Shown: positions 1 through 9,184, counted from the stretch's first letter. The stretch: DNA of 25,108 nucleotides from Baffinella frigidus (GCA_026770585.1 MU647143.1:101478-126585), one strand, 5' to 3'. The notes: a model not told the origin generated them from the sequence alone. Numbers and translations are program-made.

Positions 1-720
1 TTTGGGGTTGGTGGTTGGGGGTTTAGCCCCCCCCCCACGAGCCTTAACCCGAAGAACGCGTCGATAGTAGAGCCGCTTTGGCGGAGGAACCTGGGGTAGG
101 GGTTGAGGGTGTGGGTTTAGAGATTCAACGCGGTCACGTTGATTGCGGGCGTAGGGGTGGGGGTTTGGGGTTCAGGATGTGGAGGGTGGTGAGGTTTTGG
201 GGTTTAGGGTGTCGGGGTTGGTGGGGGGTGGGGGTTGAGGGTGTGGGGGGGTTGAGGGTGTGGGTTTAGAGATGAAACGCGTTGACGTTGATTGCGGTTT
301 AGGGGTAGGGGTTTGGAGTTTAGGGTGTGGGGGGGTTGCTGAGACTCGGGCAGGTTCGGACATCCCCGCTGGAACCTTGGGTGGGCGTTTAGTGTTTGGG
401 TTTGGGGTTTGGTGTGTGGGGTTGCGGGTGTGCGGGTTGGTGATAATCGGACAGGTTATGGGGTTAGGGTTTAAACGGTGTGGGGGCTGTTGAGACTCGG
501 GGGGGTGAGCCGCTTTGCTTTGCCCGAGGAACCTGGGGTAGGGATTGAGGGTGTGGGTTTAGAGATTAAACGCGTCGACATGTATTGCGTTGGGCCGCTT
601 TGCCAGAGGAACCTGGGGGGGTTGAGACTCTAGGGTGTGCAACCCTAAACCCAGGTTATGGGTTTACCCAGGTTATGCCCCCCCCCGAGTCTCAACAACC
701 CCCACACCGTTGAAACCCTA
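1..720. repeat. degenerate telomere-like repeat region
   Basis: G-rich on the plus strand up to about 640 (GGGGTTTAGGGTGTGGG and similar), then C-rich (CCCTAAACC) from about 640, so the polarity flips inside the region. A longer unit, GAGGAACCTGGGGTAGGG followed by GGGTTTAGAGAT and AACGCG, is embedded at about 70-148, 250-299 and 507-595. Blocks with GAGACTCGGGGGGGT at about 490-505 and its complement at about 663-680 make an inverted repeat around the polarity switch. Short open frames here are low-complexity and are not genes. Either an internal telomere-like tract or a subtelomeric end. Confidence 0.75.
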
Positions 721-750
721 AACCTGGTCAGACTGGGGCAGGTTAGTCGC

Positions 751-911
751 GAAACCTTTGGAAAGTTCGGTAGTTTCTCCTACGGCATTGCCTAGGACCT
801 CCTACCGTAGGCCAGAATCCTAGGACATTTTGGTCCTGAGAGCCCTACAGCCTACGGTAGGTAGGTCCTACCTAAATCCGTAGGGAAACTATCGAACTTT
901 CCGAAGGTTTC
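751..911. mobile_element. foldback element G (MITE-like)
   Basis: 27-nt terminal inverted repeats (751-777 and 885-911, two mismatches) beginning GAAACCTTTGGAAAGTTCG. The interior holds the CCTACGGCATTGCCTAGG / CCTACCGTAGG module also found inside family A elements, but these ends are unrelated to family A ends. No coding capacity. Confidence 0.7.
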
Positions 912-1097
912 CCTATGAAGGTGCGGATATCCCAGCTGGATAAAAGCTAGGCAAATGGCATATCGCTCCTGCACGGAGGGCTTTTTTTGGGAGGGGCATC
1001 CCAGGTTTGTTCTTTGATCCATTTGTTGGAGCCGTTGAGTCGTTTTTTTTAGCCGTTTGGTCGAAATCCTTGGATAATTAGCAGCAAGGGCTCCTGA

Positions 1098-1344
1098 CCA
1101 CACAGCGGGCTACAGAGGGAAACCTGGTGGATGTCAACCATGGTTTCGGTTAGGATATCCGTAGGATGTCCGTAGGAACAACCAGATGTTCAGTTAGGAT
1201 ATCCGTAAGATATCCGTAGGAACAACCAGATGTTGGATATCCGTAGGAACAACCGGATGTCCCTACGGATGGCCTACCGTATGGTCCTACAAATGATTCA
1301 CTTGGCGGATAATTCACGAAATCTCTTTGTGGTCACCTGTGTGG
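1098..1344. mobile_element. foldback element D1 with internal tandem repeat
   Basis: Ends carry CCACACAGCGGG (1098) and the partly complementary ACCTGTGTGG (1335-1344). Inside, at 1150-1290, about three copies of a roughly 41-bp unit containing GGATATCCGTAGGAACAACC run into the CCTACCGTA module. Related ends occur at 2512-2624 and 21309-21470. Confidence 0.5.
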
Positions 1345-1403
1345 ACTAGGGTGGTAGCCTGAAATGATTTTGCCCTTCGGGGCCGCGGCCGTGGTGCTAC
1401 TTT

Positions 1404-1512
1404 GGGCCTCGATGGTGTGCAGGGGTATTTTAGGCTTCGACGGTGTAGGAAGTGTATCTTTAGGCTTCGATAGTATGGTAAGGGTGTATCACGTTAGGCT
1501 TCGCTGGCACGG
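1404..1512. repeat. imperfect tandem repeat, TAGGCTTCGA unit
   Basis: Three to four diverged copies of a 30-34 bp unit starting TAGGCTTCGAYGGTGT (1431, 1461, 1495, with a weaker one at 1404). No open frame spans it. Confidence 0.5.
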
Positions 1513-1549
1513 AGAGTGCTCCCCGGCATGTTAGTTTGCGGTGTTAACA

Positions 1550-1705
1550 GGGTAACGGCCTGAAAATGGGGTAGTTAGGCCTACGGCATTGCCTAGGACC
1601 TCCTACCGTAGGCCGAGACTTTTTGGCCCTAGGATCCCTCGGCCTACGGTAGGAGGTCCTAGGCAATGCCGTATGCCCAACTACCCCATTTTCAGGCCGT
1701 TAGCC
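1550..1705. mobile_element. MITE family A, copy A1
   Basis: 156-bp near-perfect foldback. Terminal repeats are GGGTAACGGCC at the left and GGCCGTTAGCC at the right. The right end is followed by TA and the left preceded by CA; the other copies have TA on the left, suggesting a TA target duplication as in Tc1/mariner-type MITEs. The stem contains GGGGTAGTTAGGC and the CCTACCGTAGGCC module, and the loop is GAGACTTTTTGG. Three more copies: 8036-8191, 13044-13200, 24178-24332. Confidence 0.88.
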
Positions 1706-1752
1706 TATGAGTGTTCAGCTTAAGGGTTTCGGGTCTTCTCTTAACGAGGGCG

Positions 1753-1919
1753 TCCGGAGTAGCACAAGTCCCCACTGAGAAAAACCCCATTGCGCATGAG
1801 AATGATCCATTCTGCTTCCCCCGACGCCTCGTCGAGAGATTGAACCCTACACCCTAACACCCAGAACGGATATTGTCATGCGGAATGGATGTTCTGGTGG
1901 GGATTTGTGCTACTCCGGA
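1753..1919. mobile_element. foldback element with 22-nt inverted ends
   Basis: TCCGGAGTAGCACAAGTCCC at 1753 pairs with the complement ending at 1919 (22 nt, one mismatch). The interior is unrelated to the other families and non-coding. Single copy in this window. Confidence 0.6.
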
Positions 1920-1931
1920 GCAGAACGGATA

Positions 1932-2033
1932 TCCCTGAAGTGGCGAGGCGGTCAAAATTGACCGCCAAGAGGTCCCTAGGCAGGTCCTAGGGCCCTACGG
2001 TAGCGCGTATGAACCTACTCGCCACTTAAGGGA
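1932..2033. mobile_element. MITE family B, copy B1
   Basis: Ends TCCCTGAAGTGGCGAG and CTCGCCACTTAAGGGA (one mismatch), flanked on both sides by TA. The interior has GGTCAAAATTGACC and the CCTAGGGCCCTACGGTAG module. Other copies at 7221-7322, 9275-9357 (truncated), 23962-24069 (truncated) and 24845-24948. Confidence 0.8.
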
Positions 2034-2200
2034 TAACACCCGAGGTAACTGCCACCAGCAACCCGCAGCAGCTTTTACCGGATCATTGCAAGAATACGGG
2101 TATGAGATACATTTTTTATTATTTATTCGTAGGACCCTACGGTTGGAGGCCCTAGAGGCCCTGCGAATTGCTGACAGGAGATTCAAGGAGATCTCATTGA

Positions 2201-2300
2201 TTTAGCTGAAAATTACTACAGTACCCGACCCGGTTATACGCTGCAACGGATTCAGCTGAAAATTACTACAGCACCCGACCCGGTTACAAGCTGCAACGGG
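2201..2300. repeat. two tandem copies of a 50-bp unit
   Basis: Unit TTAGCTGAAAATTACTACAG followed by ACCCGACCCGGTTA and CTGCAACGG, repeated head to tail (2201-2250, 2251-2300). It carries the AAAATTACTACA motif that forms the stem of the family K foldbacks elsewhere, but is not itself inverted. Confidence 0.75.
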
Positions 2301-2319
2301 TTGCGGGCGGTGTGCGGTA

Positions 2320-2491
2320 GAGCGCTTGCGGGAAAACTTGTCAGATTTCACGAGAAATGTTTTCAGAAATTCAGAACTTTTGTACCAGGACGTGACATGA
2401 AACCGGTCCATCTAAACGATTCTGGAACAAATTCTCTGAATTTTTGAAAATATTTCTCATTGAAAACCGACAAGTTTTTCCGCAAGCGCTC
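2320..2491. mobile_element. MITE family C, copy C1
   Basis: 172-bp foldback with ends GAGCGCTTGCGGGAAAACTT and its complement (one mismatch), flanked by TA on both sides. The inner stem includes GAGAAATGTTTTCAGAAATT. The short open frames over it are side effects of the palindrome. Copy C2 at 5960-6102 carries the interior in the opposite orientation; an end fragment is at 6748-6784. Confidence 0.82.
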
Positions 2492-2511
2492 TACCGCTCG
2501 ACGTGGGCATA

Positions 2512-2624
2512 TCCGTAGGAACAACCCTATGTCCCTACGGATGGCCTACCGTAGGGTCCTAGGGATTATCCGCTTGTGGGTTAGGTTATGGAGAAATCCG
2601 TTTGTGGTCCGCTGTGTGGTCCCA
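2512..2624. mobile_element. foldback element D2 (degenerate)
   Basis: ATCCGTAGGAACAACC, then the CCTACCGTAGGGTCCTAGG module, then ATCCGCTTGTGG, ending in CCGCTGTGTGGTCC. Same ends as D1 and D3 but with a poorly preserved left side. A further inverted pair (GGGGGGGTATTTC near 2640, GGAATACCCCC near 2745) lies immediately downstream. Confidence 0.45.
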
Positions 2625-2759
2625 TGCAGGGCTGGAGGGGGGGGTATTTCAAAGTCATTTTTTTTGAGAGAAAATGGTATTCAAAAGTCATTTTTGACAA
2701 GAAAACGGCTCCAAGGGCGCCCCAATGGCTCAAATGGCGCCCCTGGAATACCCCCACGT

Positions 2760-3036
2760 AGCGCCCTGTGTGGTCTAGGGTCCAACCTCTCGACAAGCGC
2801 GTCGGGCGTCGCAGACGTCCCCATCAGCACATCCATGGCGCACCTGCTCCACCCACCCCAATCAGCGGACCAAATCGACGCTCTGGCGTGTTGAGTCCCA
2901 CGCAGGGTCTTGAGCGATTCCGGCCGGATTCGGCCAGCTGCAGGCGGGAGGGCGCAAGTCACATCGTTGATTTGGTCCAGGAGGGCGCAACTCGCCATGG
3001 GAGTATCCATGGCGCGTCCCCAGCATCCCCAGCATG
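2760..3036 (-). CDS. possible exon or coding remnant, unknown product
   Basis: On the minus strand an open frame of about 90 codons runs through here (MDTPMASCALLDQINDVT near its start). Composition is ordinary rather than repeat-like, and the frame stays open over GC-rich DNA, which is weak evidence. A short segment with ATCCATGGCGC is duplicated inside it (near 2832 and 3008). No domain recognised. It lies downstream, on the same strand, of the better candidate at 3827-3477, so both could be exons of one gene. It could equally be a chance open frame. Confidence 0.25.
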
Positions 3037-3040
3037 AGTG

Positions 3041-3165
3041 TGGGTCTAGGGTTGGAGGTTTCGGGTGGACCCTGAACCTTTCAGGTGGACCCTGTTTCGG
3101 GTGGACCCTGAACCCTGAACCCTGAAACCGTTTAGGGTAAACCCTGGACCGTGGACCCTGAATCC
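3041..3165. repeat. minisatellite of GGGTNNA-type and GGTGGACCCTGAACC units
   Basis: Tandem TTTCGGGTGGACCCTGAACC units grade into CCCTGAACCCTGAAACC and TTTAGGGTAAACCCTGG, a diverged relative of the telomere-like arrays, with polarity changing within the block. Confidence 0.6.
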
Positions 3166-3476
3166 TAGCATGACTTCGGCCGAGGGCCCCTGCAGCCAGA
3201 GCTCCGAGGGGCCACCGAGGCACGTTCAAGCTAGCGGGGAACGCTGGTCGCGGATCAGCCGGAAAAGGAGGGGGCTGGGGCGTGGTTTCAACGCCCGGGA
3301 GGGGGACAGTCGCTCGTCTGCGTCCACCGTCGCAGACGCGCAGGGACCCTGCGCGTGTGGGTCCCGCGCATTCTCGTGACATATCATCCACCCCATGGCC
3401 GTGCACAACTCTGCGATCTAGAAAGCCGGACAGAAGAACACGGCGCGTAGTGTTTGTGCGCGCGCGACTCAAGACG

Positions 3477-3827
3477 CTACGCCGGGCACTGAACGCTGGG
3501 TGGGCGATAGGAAACTGACCGAGCTTCCTTTTGGGGCCCAAACGGCTGGGGCAGCAGCTCAGAGATGTCCAGGTCCTCCCACCCCGGTAAGTTTGGCGAA
3601 GCCTTCGCCACAAGCCCCGTCAGCCCACCCAGCTCCAGCGGCACATCTGCAGAATCGGGCCCCGCCTCGCGCTGCGACGCTGCGACGAGCAGCCGGCCCA
3701 GCTGGGCCGCTGTTAGCGCCTGCAGGTGTGCGGCGGCAGCCCGGGCGCGAGACTCCGGTGCGATTCTCTCCTGCGCGGCCGAAAACAGCTGCTCGAGCTC
3801 CAACGAATCCGCGTCATGTTCACCCAT
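3477..3827 (-). CDS. hypothetical protein or first exon, 116 codons
   Basis: Minus-strand frame starting at the ATG complementary to 3825-3827; a second ATG lies four codons in. The N-terminal part reads MGEHDADSLELEQLFSAAQE and continues with Ala/Leu/Glu/Arg-rich, amphipathic helical sequence (ALTAAQLGRLLVAASQ), then WEDLDISELLPQPFG, then a tail of doubtful coding character to the stop. The balanced composition makes it the most protein-like stretch in the left half. No family recognised. No signal peptide or membrane span. The end could be a splice donor rather than the stop. Confidence is limited because only open frame and composition support it. Confidence 0.4.
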   Translation of the reverse strand: MGEHDADSLELEQLFSAAQERIAPESRARAAAAHLQALTAAQLGRLLVAASQREAGPDSADVPLELGGLTGLVAKASPNLPGWEDLDISELLPQPFGPQKEARSVSYRPPSVQCPA

Positions 3828-4047
3828 CGCGCCCTACCCTTGCACGCGGACAGAGGGGTTGGAAGTTTGTGCCACGCGAACCAGATCGGCGAGATCCCGT
3901 CCATCAAACAGAAAATATTTTTGGAAAAGAGAATTTTGTTTTATTTTTACCTCCTAGACCTCCCAAAAGTCAAGTGTTCACTTTTGATATTTCGAAACTG
4001 ATTTTTGCAATTTGCGAGGGGGCCCAATCGACCGTTTTGCAGAGTGA

Positions 4048-5300
4048 ATTACGCATATGGGCCCCTGGCGTGAAAAACTTACGGATATGGGCCCCCCGTG
4101 CAAAATGGGCCCCCAGCCGGGAATCTCCGACATTACTACACACATCACGTGTGTCCAGACAGTTGCGACCCCAAACAAGGCTCTCTTCGTAGGATCATAT
4201 TTTCCCCATCAGATACCTCGACGGGCGAGAAAAATACCGATATGGGCCCCTATGTAGTAAACCCAAACAGAAATGGGCCCCCCACGCAAAATGGGCCCCG
4301 AGATATTTGTCGTGTCCTTGTACACACTGGAAATTGGCCGCGTGACTCTTACATGTGATTGTAATTGGACGCGACCCTGCAATTAAAGCTCCTGCCTCAG
4401 CCGGGCCTCCGGCCCGGCGGGCCTTCGGCCCGGGAGGCGGGGGGTGTCGTCCAGCGCACCAAGGAAAAAAAATGGCGCTACGCGCCATGTTTTTTCCATT
4501 CTGGATGGGCCGCAGACAGCTGGGTCTCGGCCTCGGCTCAGGTATGCAGCGGGGCGGGGGGTGCCGTCCAGCGCACCAAGGAAAAAAAATGGCGCTACGC
4601 GCCATGTTTTTTCCATTCTGGATGGGCCGCAGACAGCTGGGTCTCGGCCTCGGCTCAGGTATGCAGCGGGGCGGGGGGTGCCGTCCAGCGCGTCTCGGGT
4701 TGTGTCTCGTGCACGAGACAGAAGGCCCGTCGAGGTATCTGATGGGGAAAATATGATCCTACGAAGAGAGCCTTGTTTGGGGTCGCAACTGTCTGGACAC
4801 ACGTGATGTGTGTAGTAATGTCGGAGATTCCCGGCTGGGGGCCCATTTTGCGCGGGGGGCCCATATCCGTAAGTAAAAAAAAATAGGGGCCCATATCGGT
4901 AATTTGCTCCTCGACGGGCCTTGTGTCTCGTGCACGAGACACAACCCGAGACGCTGGACGGCACCCCCCGCCCCGCTGCATACCTGAGCCGAGGCCGAGA
5001 CCCAGCTGTCTGCGGCCCATCCAGAATGGAAAAAACATGGCGCGTAGCGCCATGTTTTTTCCTTGGCGCGCTGGACGACACCCCCCGCCTCCCGGGCCGA
5101 AGGCCCGCCGGGCCGGAGGCCCGGCTGAGGCAGGAGCTTTAATTGCAGGGTCGCGTCCAATTACAATCACATGTAAGAGTCACGCGGCCAATTTCCAGTA
5201 TACAAGGCGACAAATATCTCGGGGCCCATTTTGCACGGGGGGCCCATTTCTGTTTGGTTTTACTACATAGGGGCCCATATCGGTATTTTTCTCCCGTTTT
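4048..5300. mobile_element. large composite foldback element
   Basis: Nested inverted repeats. Block A (4078-4226) is matched by its complement A' (4725-4874), with about one mismatch in 149 nt. Block B-C-D (4227-4732) is matched by D'-C'-B' (4904-5297), so A' lies in the loop of the larger palindrome. Many ATATGGGCCCC/GGGGCCCATAT motifs mark block borders (4056, 4085, 4240, 4858, 4887, 5270). Block B contains GGCCTCCGGCCCGGCGGGCC, itself palindromic. The long open frames on both strands mirror each other and are products of the palindrome; no transposase-like protein is visible. Confidence 0.85.
4441..4690. repeat. 117-bp tandem duplication inside the composite foldback
   Basis: Block C (GTCCAGCGCACCAAGG, ATGGCGCTACGCGCCATG, then GGATGGGCCGCAGACAGC to GCAGCGGGGCGGGG) occurs twice head to tail (starts near 4441 and 4558) plus a partial third start near 4675. 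The opposite arm (4956-5072) carries only one copy, so the duplication arose after the inverted repeat formed, or one copy was lost there. Confidence 0.85.
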
Positions 5301-5317
5301 GCACAGGAACATGTTTA

Positions 5318-5414
5318 CCTGAAATGTGGCACCCAAGGGTTCCTATTGCAAAGTTGTAGCCCTTGAAATTCTAAGAAACTTCGCCATTGGAACCCTTGGG
5401 TGCCACATTTCAGG
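5318..5414. mobile_element. short foldback with perfect 26-nt arms
   Basis: CCTGAAATGTGGCACCCAAG (start of the 26-nt arm at 5318-5343) pairs perfectly with 5389-5414; the loop of 45 nt is non-coding. Perfect arms suggest recent origin. Single copy here. Confidence 0.85.
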
Positions 5415-5492
5415 GAACGAGCTACAGGCGATCGGGAAGTGCCGAGACCCCGAGGCGGGCCCGTCCGGACTGCCGTGGGGACGTTCGGGGCT

Positions 5493-5760
5493 TTAACTTT
5501 TGACCCCGTGGGCCGATTTTACTTTTCTCGACGGTTCTGGAATCATGAGGACGCCCTCTTTCAATCACTAGATGGAATGTATGGCGCCAGAGGCCCAGAA
5601 ACAGGTCCACCGTTTTAGTCAACTTTCCACGAACAAAGCGAGTTTTTGGCATCTTTATGTGCTCCGCTGGAGATACTTCAACGAGTGGGTTTGGAGAGGG
5701 CGTGATGAGAAATTCAGAACCGTCGAGAAAAGTGAAATCGGCAGAGGGGATCAGAAGTTA
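5493..5760. mobile_element. imperfect foldback with about 55-nt arms
   Basis: Left arm 5493-5547 (TAACTTTTGACCCC, CCGATTTTACTTTTCTCGAC) pairs with 5704-5760 at roughly 75-80 percent. A 101-codon frame (5572-5877) overlaps the loop but shows no recognisable protein features and is not called as a gene. Confidence 0.65.
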
Positions 5761-5959
5761 GAGGACACATGTTTTTGGGATTTTCACATTCATATAGGAA
5801 TGGCTCAAAGGGTTGGGGCCCCCTCCAATTTGCCCCTTTTACTAAATTTAATTATGGGTCGCAACTTTTCTAGGTGAATTTCCTTTCTAGGATCCTATTG
5901 AAGCCTCGATATTCGGCCGGAAACGTTCCATGGCAATCTGAATGAAAGATGCTATGACA

Positions 5960-6102
5960 TAGAGCGCTTGCGGGAAAACTTGTCGGTTTTCAATGAGAAA
6001 TGTTTTCAGAATTTCAGAGAATTTGTACCAGAATCGTTTAGACGGACCGGTTTCATGTCACGTCCTGGTACAAAAGTTCTGAATTTCTGAAAATATTTCT
6101 CG
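5960..6102. mobile_element. MITE family C, copy C2 (right end truncated)
   Basis: Starts TAGAGCGCTTGCGGGAAAAC like C1, but the interior (GTTTAGACGGACCGGTTTCA) is in reverse orientation relative to C1, and the right terminal repeat is missing after AAATATTTCTCG. Confidence 0.75.
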
Positions 6103-6169
6103 ACAGGAGCGCGAGATCACGCGCAAGGTGGCGCCAAACCCCAAACCCTAAACCCTAAACCCTGACCAA

Positions 6170-6625
6170 TGAGGGTGACGCGTGCGGGCTGACGCGGTGG
6201 GACCGATCTGTGCGGGATGGCGAGCCCACACGATCTTCCCTGACTAACCCGTCACATTTCCGGACTGAAGCAGGAGGATGCTAACGTGGGTGGGTGTTAA
6301 CGCTTGTCTTAGTGATTTTCTGTTGTTGTTTCTGACGCTTGGATTGCCCTGAATTTCGCTGACTTCCGTACGTTAATCCCAACAATACCACATTCATCTC
6401 CTTTCATCTTTGGTGGCCATCTTTGGTGTCTAACTGATTTCACCTCACCCCCCCACACAATCCCTTTCACCTTGTAGGGTATTCCTGATTGAAGCTCTTA
6501 AACTTCAACCATGGGATACCATGAGCCTCAAAGGAGGCTGACTTGAGTTCTGTGTGCGCGCGAGCGCGGTCCTCTGGATCAGCTCAAACACCCCAACAGA
6601 GCCACCCTGTATCCCCTCTTCACGA
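6170..6625. other. interval without a supported feature
   Basis: After a short AACCCTAAACCC tract (about 6140-6160) there is mixed-composition DNA with no repeat, no protein-like frame and no RNA gene that I can recognise. The 126-codon frame at 6543-6923 is low in protein character and overlaps repeats. Confidence 0.4.
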
Positions 6626-6627
6626 GC

Positions 6628-7026
6628 CTCTGCACTGGAGAGCGAAACGCGATCCGAAAGCAAAAATGCTTTCTCTGCAGATCCCTTCTACGGAACGGCG
6701 TGTCGTTGGCGTATGTTGGGAGAAATTAAAACCTGAAGGACCTAAAGGTGAAATCCGACAAGTTTTCCCGCAAGCGCTCTACGAGCCTCGTAGGGCACGT
6801 CCTCGAAAAGGTGCGTTTAGAGTACAGGGGTACCTCGCTCATATGAAACCGCCCCCCCCACCAGGACCTCCACAGGGCCCCAGGCATCGCCCTACTGTAG
6901 GGTCCTCTGCACTGGAGAGCTAAACGCGATCCGAAAGCAAAAATGCTTTCTCTGCAGTCCTTTCTACGGAAGGGCGTGTCGTTGGCATATGTTGGGCGAA
7001 ATCAAAACCTAAAGGACCTAAAGGAT
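6628..7026. repeat. direct repeats of about 120 bp flanking element E1
   Basis: Copy 1 (6628-6749) and copy 2 (6904-7026) both run from CCTCTGCACTGGAGAGC through GCAAAAATGCTTTCTCTGCA to GGACCTAAAGG with few differences. An inverted fragment is at 8451-8524. The segment GTAGGGCACGTCCTCGAAAA is also repeated, at 6790 and 7181. Confidence 0.8.
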
Positions 7027-7182
7027 AGCGGCGATGTCTGAGTCGTTTGACCAGGCCGTCATATGGTACAAATCCACTGCTTTTACAGTGAATTCACCTA
7101 GGACCCTACAGTAGGCCCATGCCTAGGGCCCCACGGTGGTCCTAGGGGGGGGGCGGTTTCTTATAAGTGAGGTACCCCTGTA
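6824..7182. mobile_element. MITE family E, copy E1, interrupted by a direct repeat
   Basis: Left end ACAGGGGTACCTCGCTCAT (6824) with GAAACCGCCCCCCCC; right end CGGTTTCTTATAAGTGAGG then TACCCCTGT (to 7182). The interior CCTACTGTAGGGTCCT module is present, but copy 2 of the 120-bp repeat and unrelated DNA sit between the halves. Compare the compact E2 at 8627-8745. Confidence 0.65.
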
Positions 7183-7220
7183 GGGCACGTCCTCGAAAAG
7201 GTGCGTTTAGAGTAGACGTC

Positions 7221-7322
7221 CTTCTTTTAAGTGGCGAGGGGGTCAAATTGACCCCCAAGAGGTCCTAGACAGGTCCTAGGACCCTACGGTAGGGCGTATG
7301 CGCCTACTCGCCACTTAAGGGA
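7221..7322. mobile_element. MITE family B, copy B2
   Basis: CTTTTAAGTGGCGAG at the left, GGTCAAATTGACC and the CCTAGGACCCTACGGTAGGG module inside, CTCGCCACTTAAGGGA at the right. The following TA (7323-7324) is also the left TA of element F. Confidence 0.78.
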
Positions 7323-7324
7323 TA

Positions 7325-7814
7325 CAAGGCTTACTCGATTAGAAGGTCACACACTTTTTTGCGGTGGGTGTGTGACCTTAAATGATTAAGGTCCGCATCA
7401 AGTGTGGTGTGGTGTGGGACCTTAAATAACTAAGGTCCACAGAAGTGTGGTGTGGTGTGGGACCTTAAATACACCTTACATTTTTTATCGAAAAAAGTGC
7501 TTTTTTGATTTTTTGGGTCGAAAAGTGCCTTTTCCAGCACTTTTTCGGCCTTTTGCGAACCGGAAATTGGGAAATGTAGGCCCTTTACGACCCGAAAATT
7601 CACCAGCTCCATTCTCCGGGGGGGTAAGCACTCAAAAGACCAATTTTTTTTCGCTGTGTTAAGGTCCGCATTTTTTGTGGTGTGGTGTGGGACCTTAAAT
7701 AATTCAGGTCCACAGAAGTGTGGTGTGGTGTGGGACCTTGAATAATTAAGGTCCACATCTCAGTTTACGGTGTGTGACCTTCTATTGTGTGACCTTAAGC
7801 TCGAGTAAGCCCTG
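7325..7814. mobile_element. element F, about 490 bp, terminal inverted repeats
   Basis: Ends CAAGGCTTACTCGA (7325) and TCGAGTAAGCCCTG (ending 7814), flanked by TA on both sides. The subterminal regions hold repeated GTGTGGTGTGGTGTGGGACC and TTAAATAATTAAGGTCCAC units in both halves. The middle (about 7480-7660) is unique sequence with CTTTTTCGGCC / AAAAGTGCCTTTTCC short inverted motifs. No transposase frame; non-autonomous. Confidence 0.75.
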
Positions 7815-7856
7815 TAAGTCACAGACGTCATATTCGTGCGCCGGATCTAAGCCCTA

Positions 7857-8365
7857 TTTAGGTCCTTTAGGTTCTTCGAGCTCCCAACATAGGCGGACAC
7901 CGGAACTTGTTCTGTAGAAAGGCCGTGCTTCCGTTCGGATCACATCAAGCCCCCTGTACAGGGGGTCGCGGCAGTAAAGTGGCTTTTGAAATTTCGGATC
8001 ACATCAGAGGGAAATACGCGGTGGATATGTCCATAAGCTAACGGCCTGAAAATGGGGTAGTTAGGCCTACGGGACTGCCTAGGACCTCCTACCGTAGGCC
8101 GAGACTTTTTGGTCCTAGGATCCCTCGGCCTACGGTAGGAGGTCCTAGGCAATGCCGTATGCCTAACTACCCCATTTCCAGGCCGTTAGCCTATTAATAT
8201 GTTGGGTTCGATCCGTAATAAACGCACTTTCCATTCTGTCCGTCATCAACACACTTTCCTCTCTAACTTTAGGTCTTTTAGGTTCTTCGAGCTCCCAACA
8301 TAGGCGGACACCGGAACTGGTTCTGCAGAAAAGCCATGCTTCCTTTCGGATCACATTCAGGCCCC
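7857..8365. repeat. direct repeats of about 95 bp flanking MITE A2
   Basis: Copies at 7857-7955 and 8270-8365 share GGTTCTTCGAGCTCCCAACA, AGGCGGACACCGGAACT and CCGTGCTTCCGTTCGGATCA, with a diverged third at about 8757-8830. MITE A2 lies between the first two. Confidence 0.75.
8036..8191. mobile_element. MITE family A, copy A2
   Basis: 156-bp foldback like A1, with TA immediately left (8034-8035) and right (8192-8193). Interior orientation is as in A1. Confidence 0.88.
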
Positions 8366-8626
8366 CATCACACCTTCCTCTCTGATTTAAGCGGTTTTAT
8401 CCCATTTACTCTCTGCATCTCTGCGCTTCAAATCTACCTGATTATCACTCATAAGGTCCTTTAGGTCCTTTAGGTTTTAATTTCTCCCAACATATGCCAA
8501 CGACACGCCCTTCCGTAGAAAGGACTAGCCCCCCCCCCCCACCCCGGACCACCTCAAGGCCCAGGGCCTGGGCCTACTGTGGGGTCCTAGGAGGCCGTGC
8601 CTCCTTTTGAGCGAGGTACCCACTGT

Positions 8627-8745
8627 ACAGGGGTACCTCGCTCATAATAAACTGCCCCCCCACTAGGACCACCATAGGGCCCTAGGCATGGGCCTACTGT
8701 AGGGTCCTAGGGGGGGGCGGTTTCTTATGAGTGAGGTACCCCTGT
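8627..8745. mobile_element. MITE family E, copy E2
   Basis: 119-bp foldback: ACAGGGGTACCTCGCTCAT to ATGAGTGAGGTACCCCTGT, with TA at each outer edge if the terminal A is counted as target. The interior GGGCCTACTGTAGGGTCC is the shared palindromic module. Fragments of the ends recur at about 8610-8640 and 8841-8867. Confidence 0.8.
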
Positions 8746-8949
8746 AAGATCCCGAGGCGGGTCCTTTGGGTTCTTTAGGTTCTTTTAACTGCCACCCATA
8801 GGCGGACACTGGAACTGGTTCTCTGAGGTTCCGAAAGCGAGGTACCCACTGTACAGGGGTACCCCCAGCTCTCCCCTCCATCTTCTCGTTCCCGGGAATT
8901 CAGGACGGTTCACACTTTATTCAAAAATTCGATCTCTAGCACCGCAAAT

Positions 8950-9060
8950 TTGCGGTGCTGGCCACTTAAGGGTAGTGCCATGGTAGCTATGTATGTAGTG
9001 CCATGGTAGCTATGCCATATGGCATAGCTCCTACCCTCACTGCCCACAGCAGTCGCAGAG
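8950..9060. repeat. short palindromes around GCCATGGTAGCTATG
   Basis: GTAGTGCCATGGTAGCTATG occurs twice (about 8972 and 8995), followed by CATAGCTCCTACC in reverse complement. GCACCGCAAATTTGCGGTGC at about 8939 is a perfect palindrome. Non-coding. Confidence 0.55.
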
Positions 9061-9095
9061 GAGAGCAGGCCCGCCTCGGGACGGAGTCAACCCAG

Positions 9096-9184
9096 GGGCA
9101 AATCTTAAGTCAATCCCCCACAGATGCGCCCGGATTCCAGGCGCATTTGTAGGGGAGTTGACTTAAGAAACCATCGATTTGCCC
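9096..9184. mobile_element. small foldback with GGGGCAAATC ends
   Basis: GGGCAAATC, TTAAGTCAA and CACAGATGCGCC pair with AGGCGCATTTGT, TTGACTTAA and GATTTGCCC. Compact hairpin of 89 nt. Confidence 0.7.

Noticed and set aside
2681-3613. 310-codon minus-strand open frame
   Set aside because: It runs through minisatellite and foldback DNA and is in a different frame from the better protein-like stretch at 3827-3477; only the 3036-2760 part was kept as a weak candidate.
4195-5270. Several 115-230 codon open frames on both strands
   Set aside because: They mirror one another because the DNA is a long inverted repeat; the same peptide strings appear on both strands.
5572-5877. 101-codon plus-strand frame
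   Set aside because: Overlaps a foldback arm, no recognisable motif, no sign of splicing or a partner exon.
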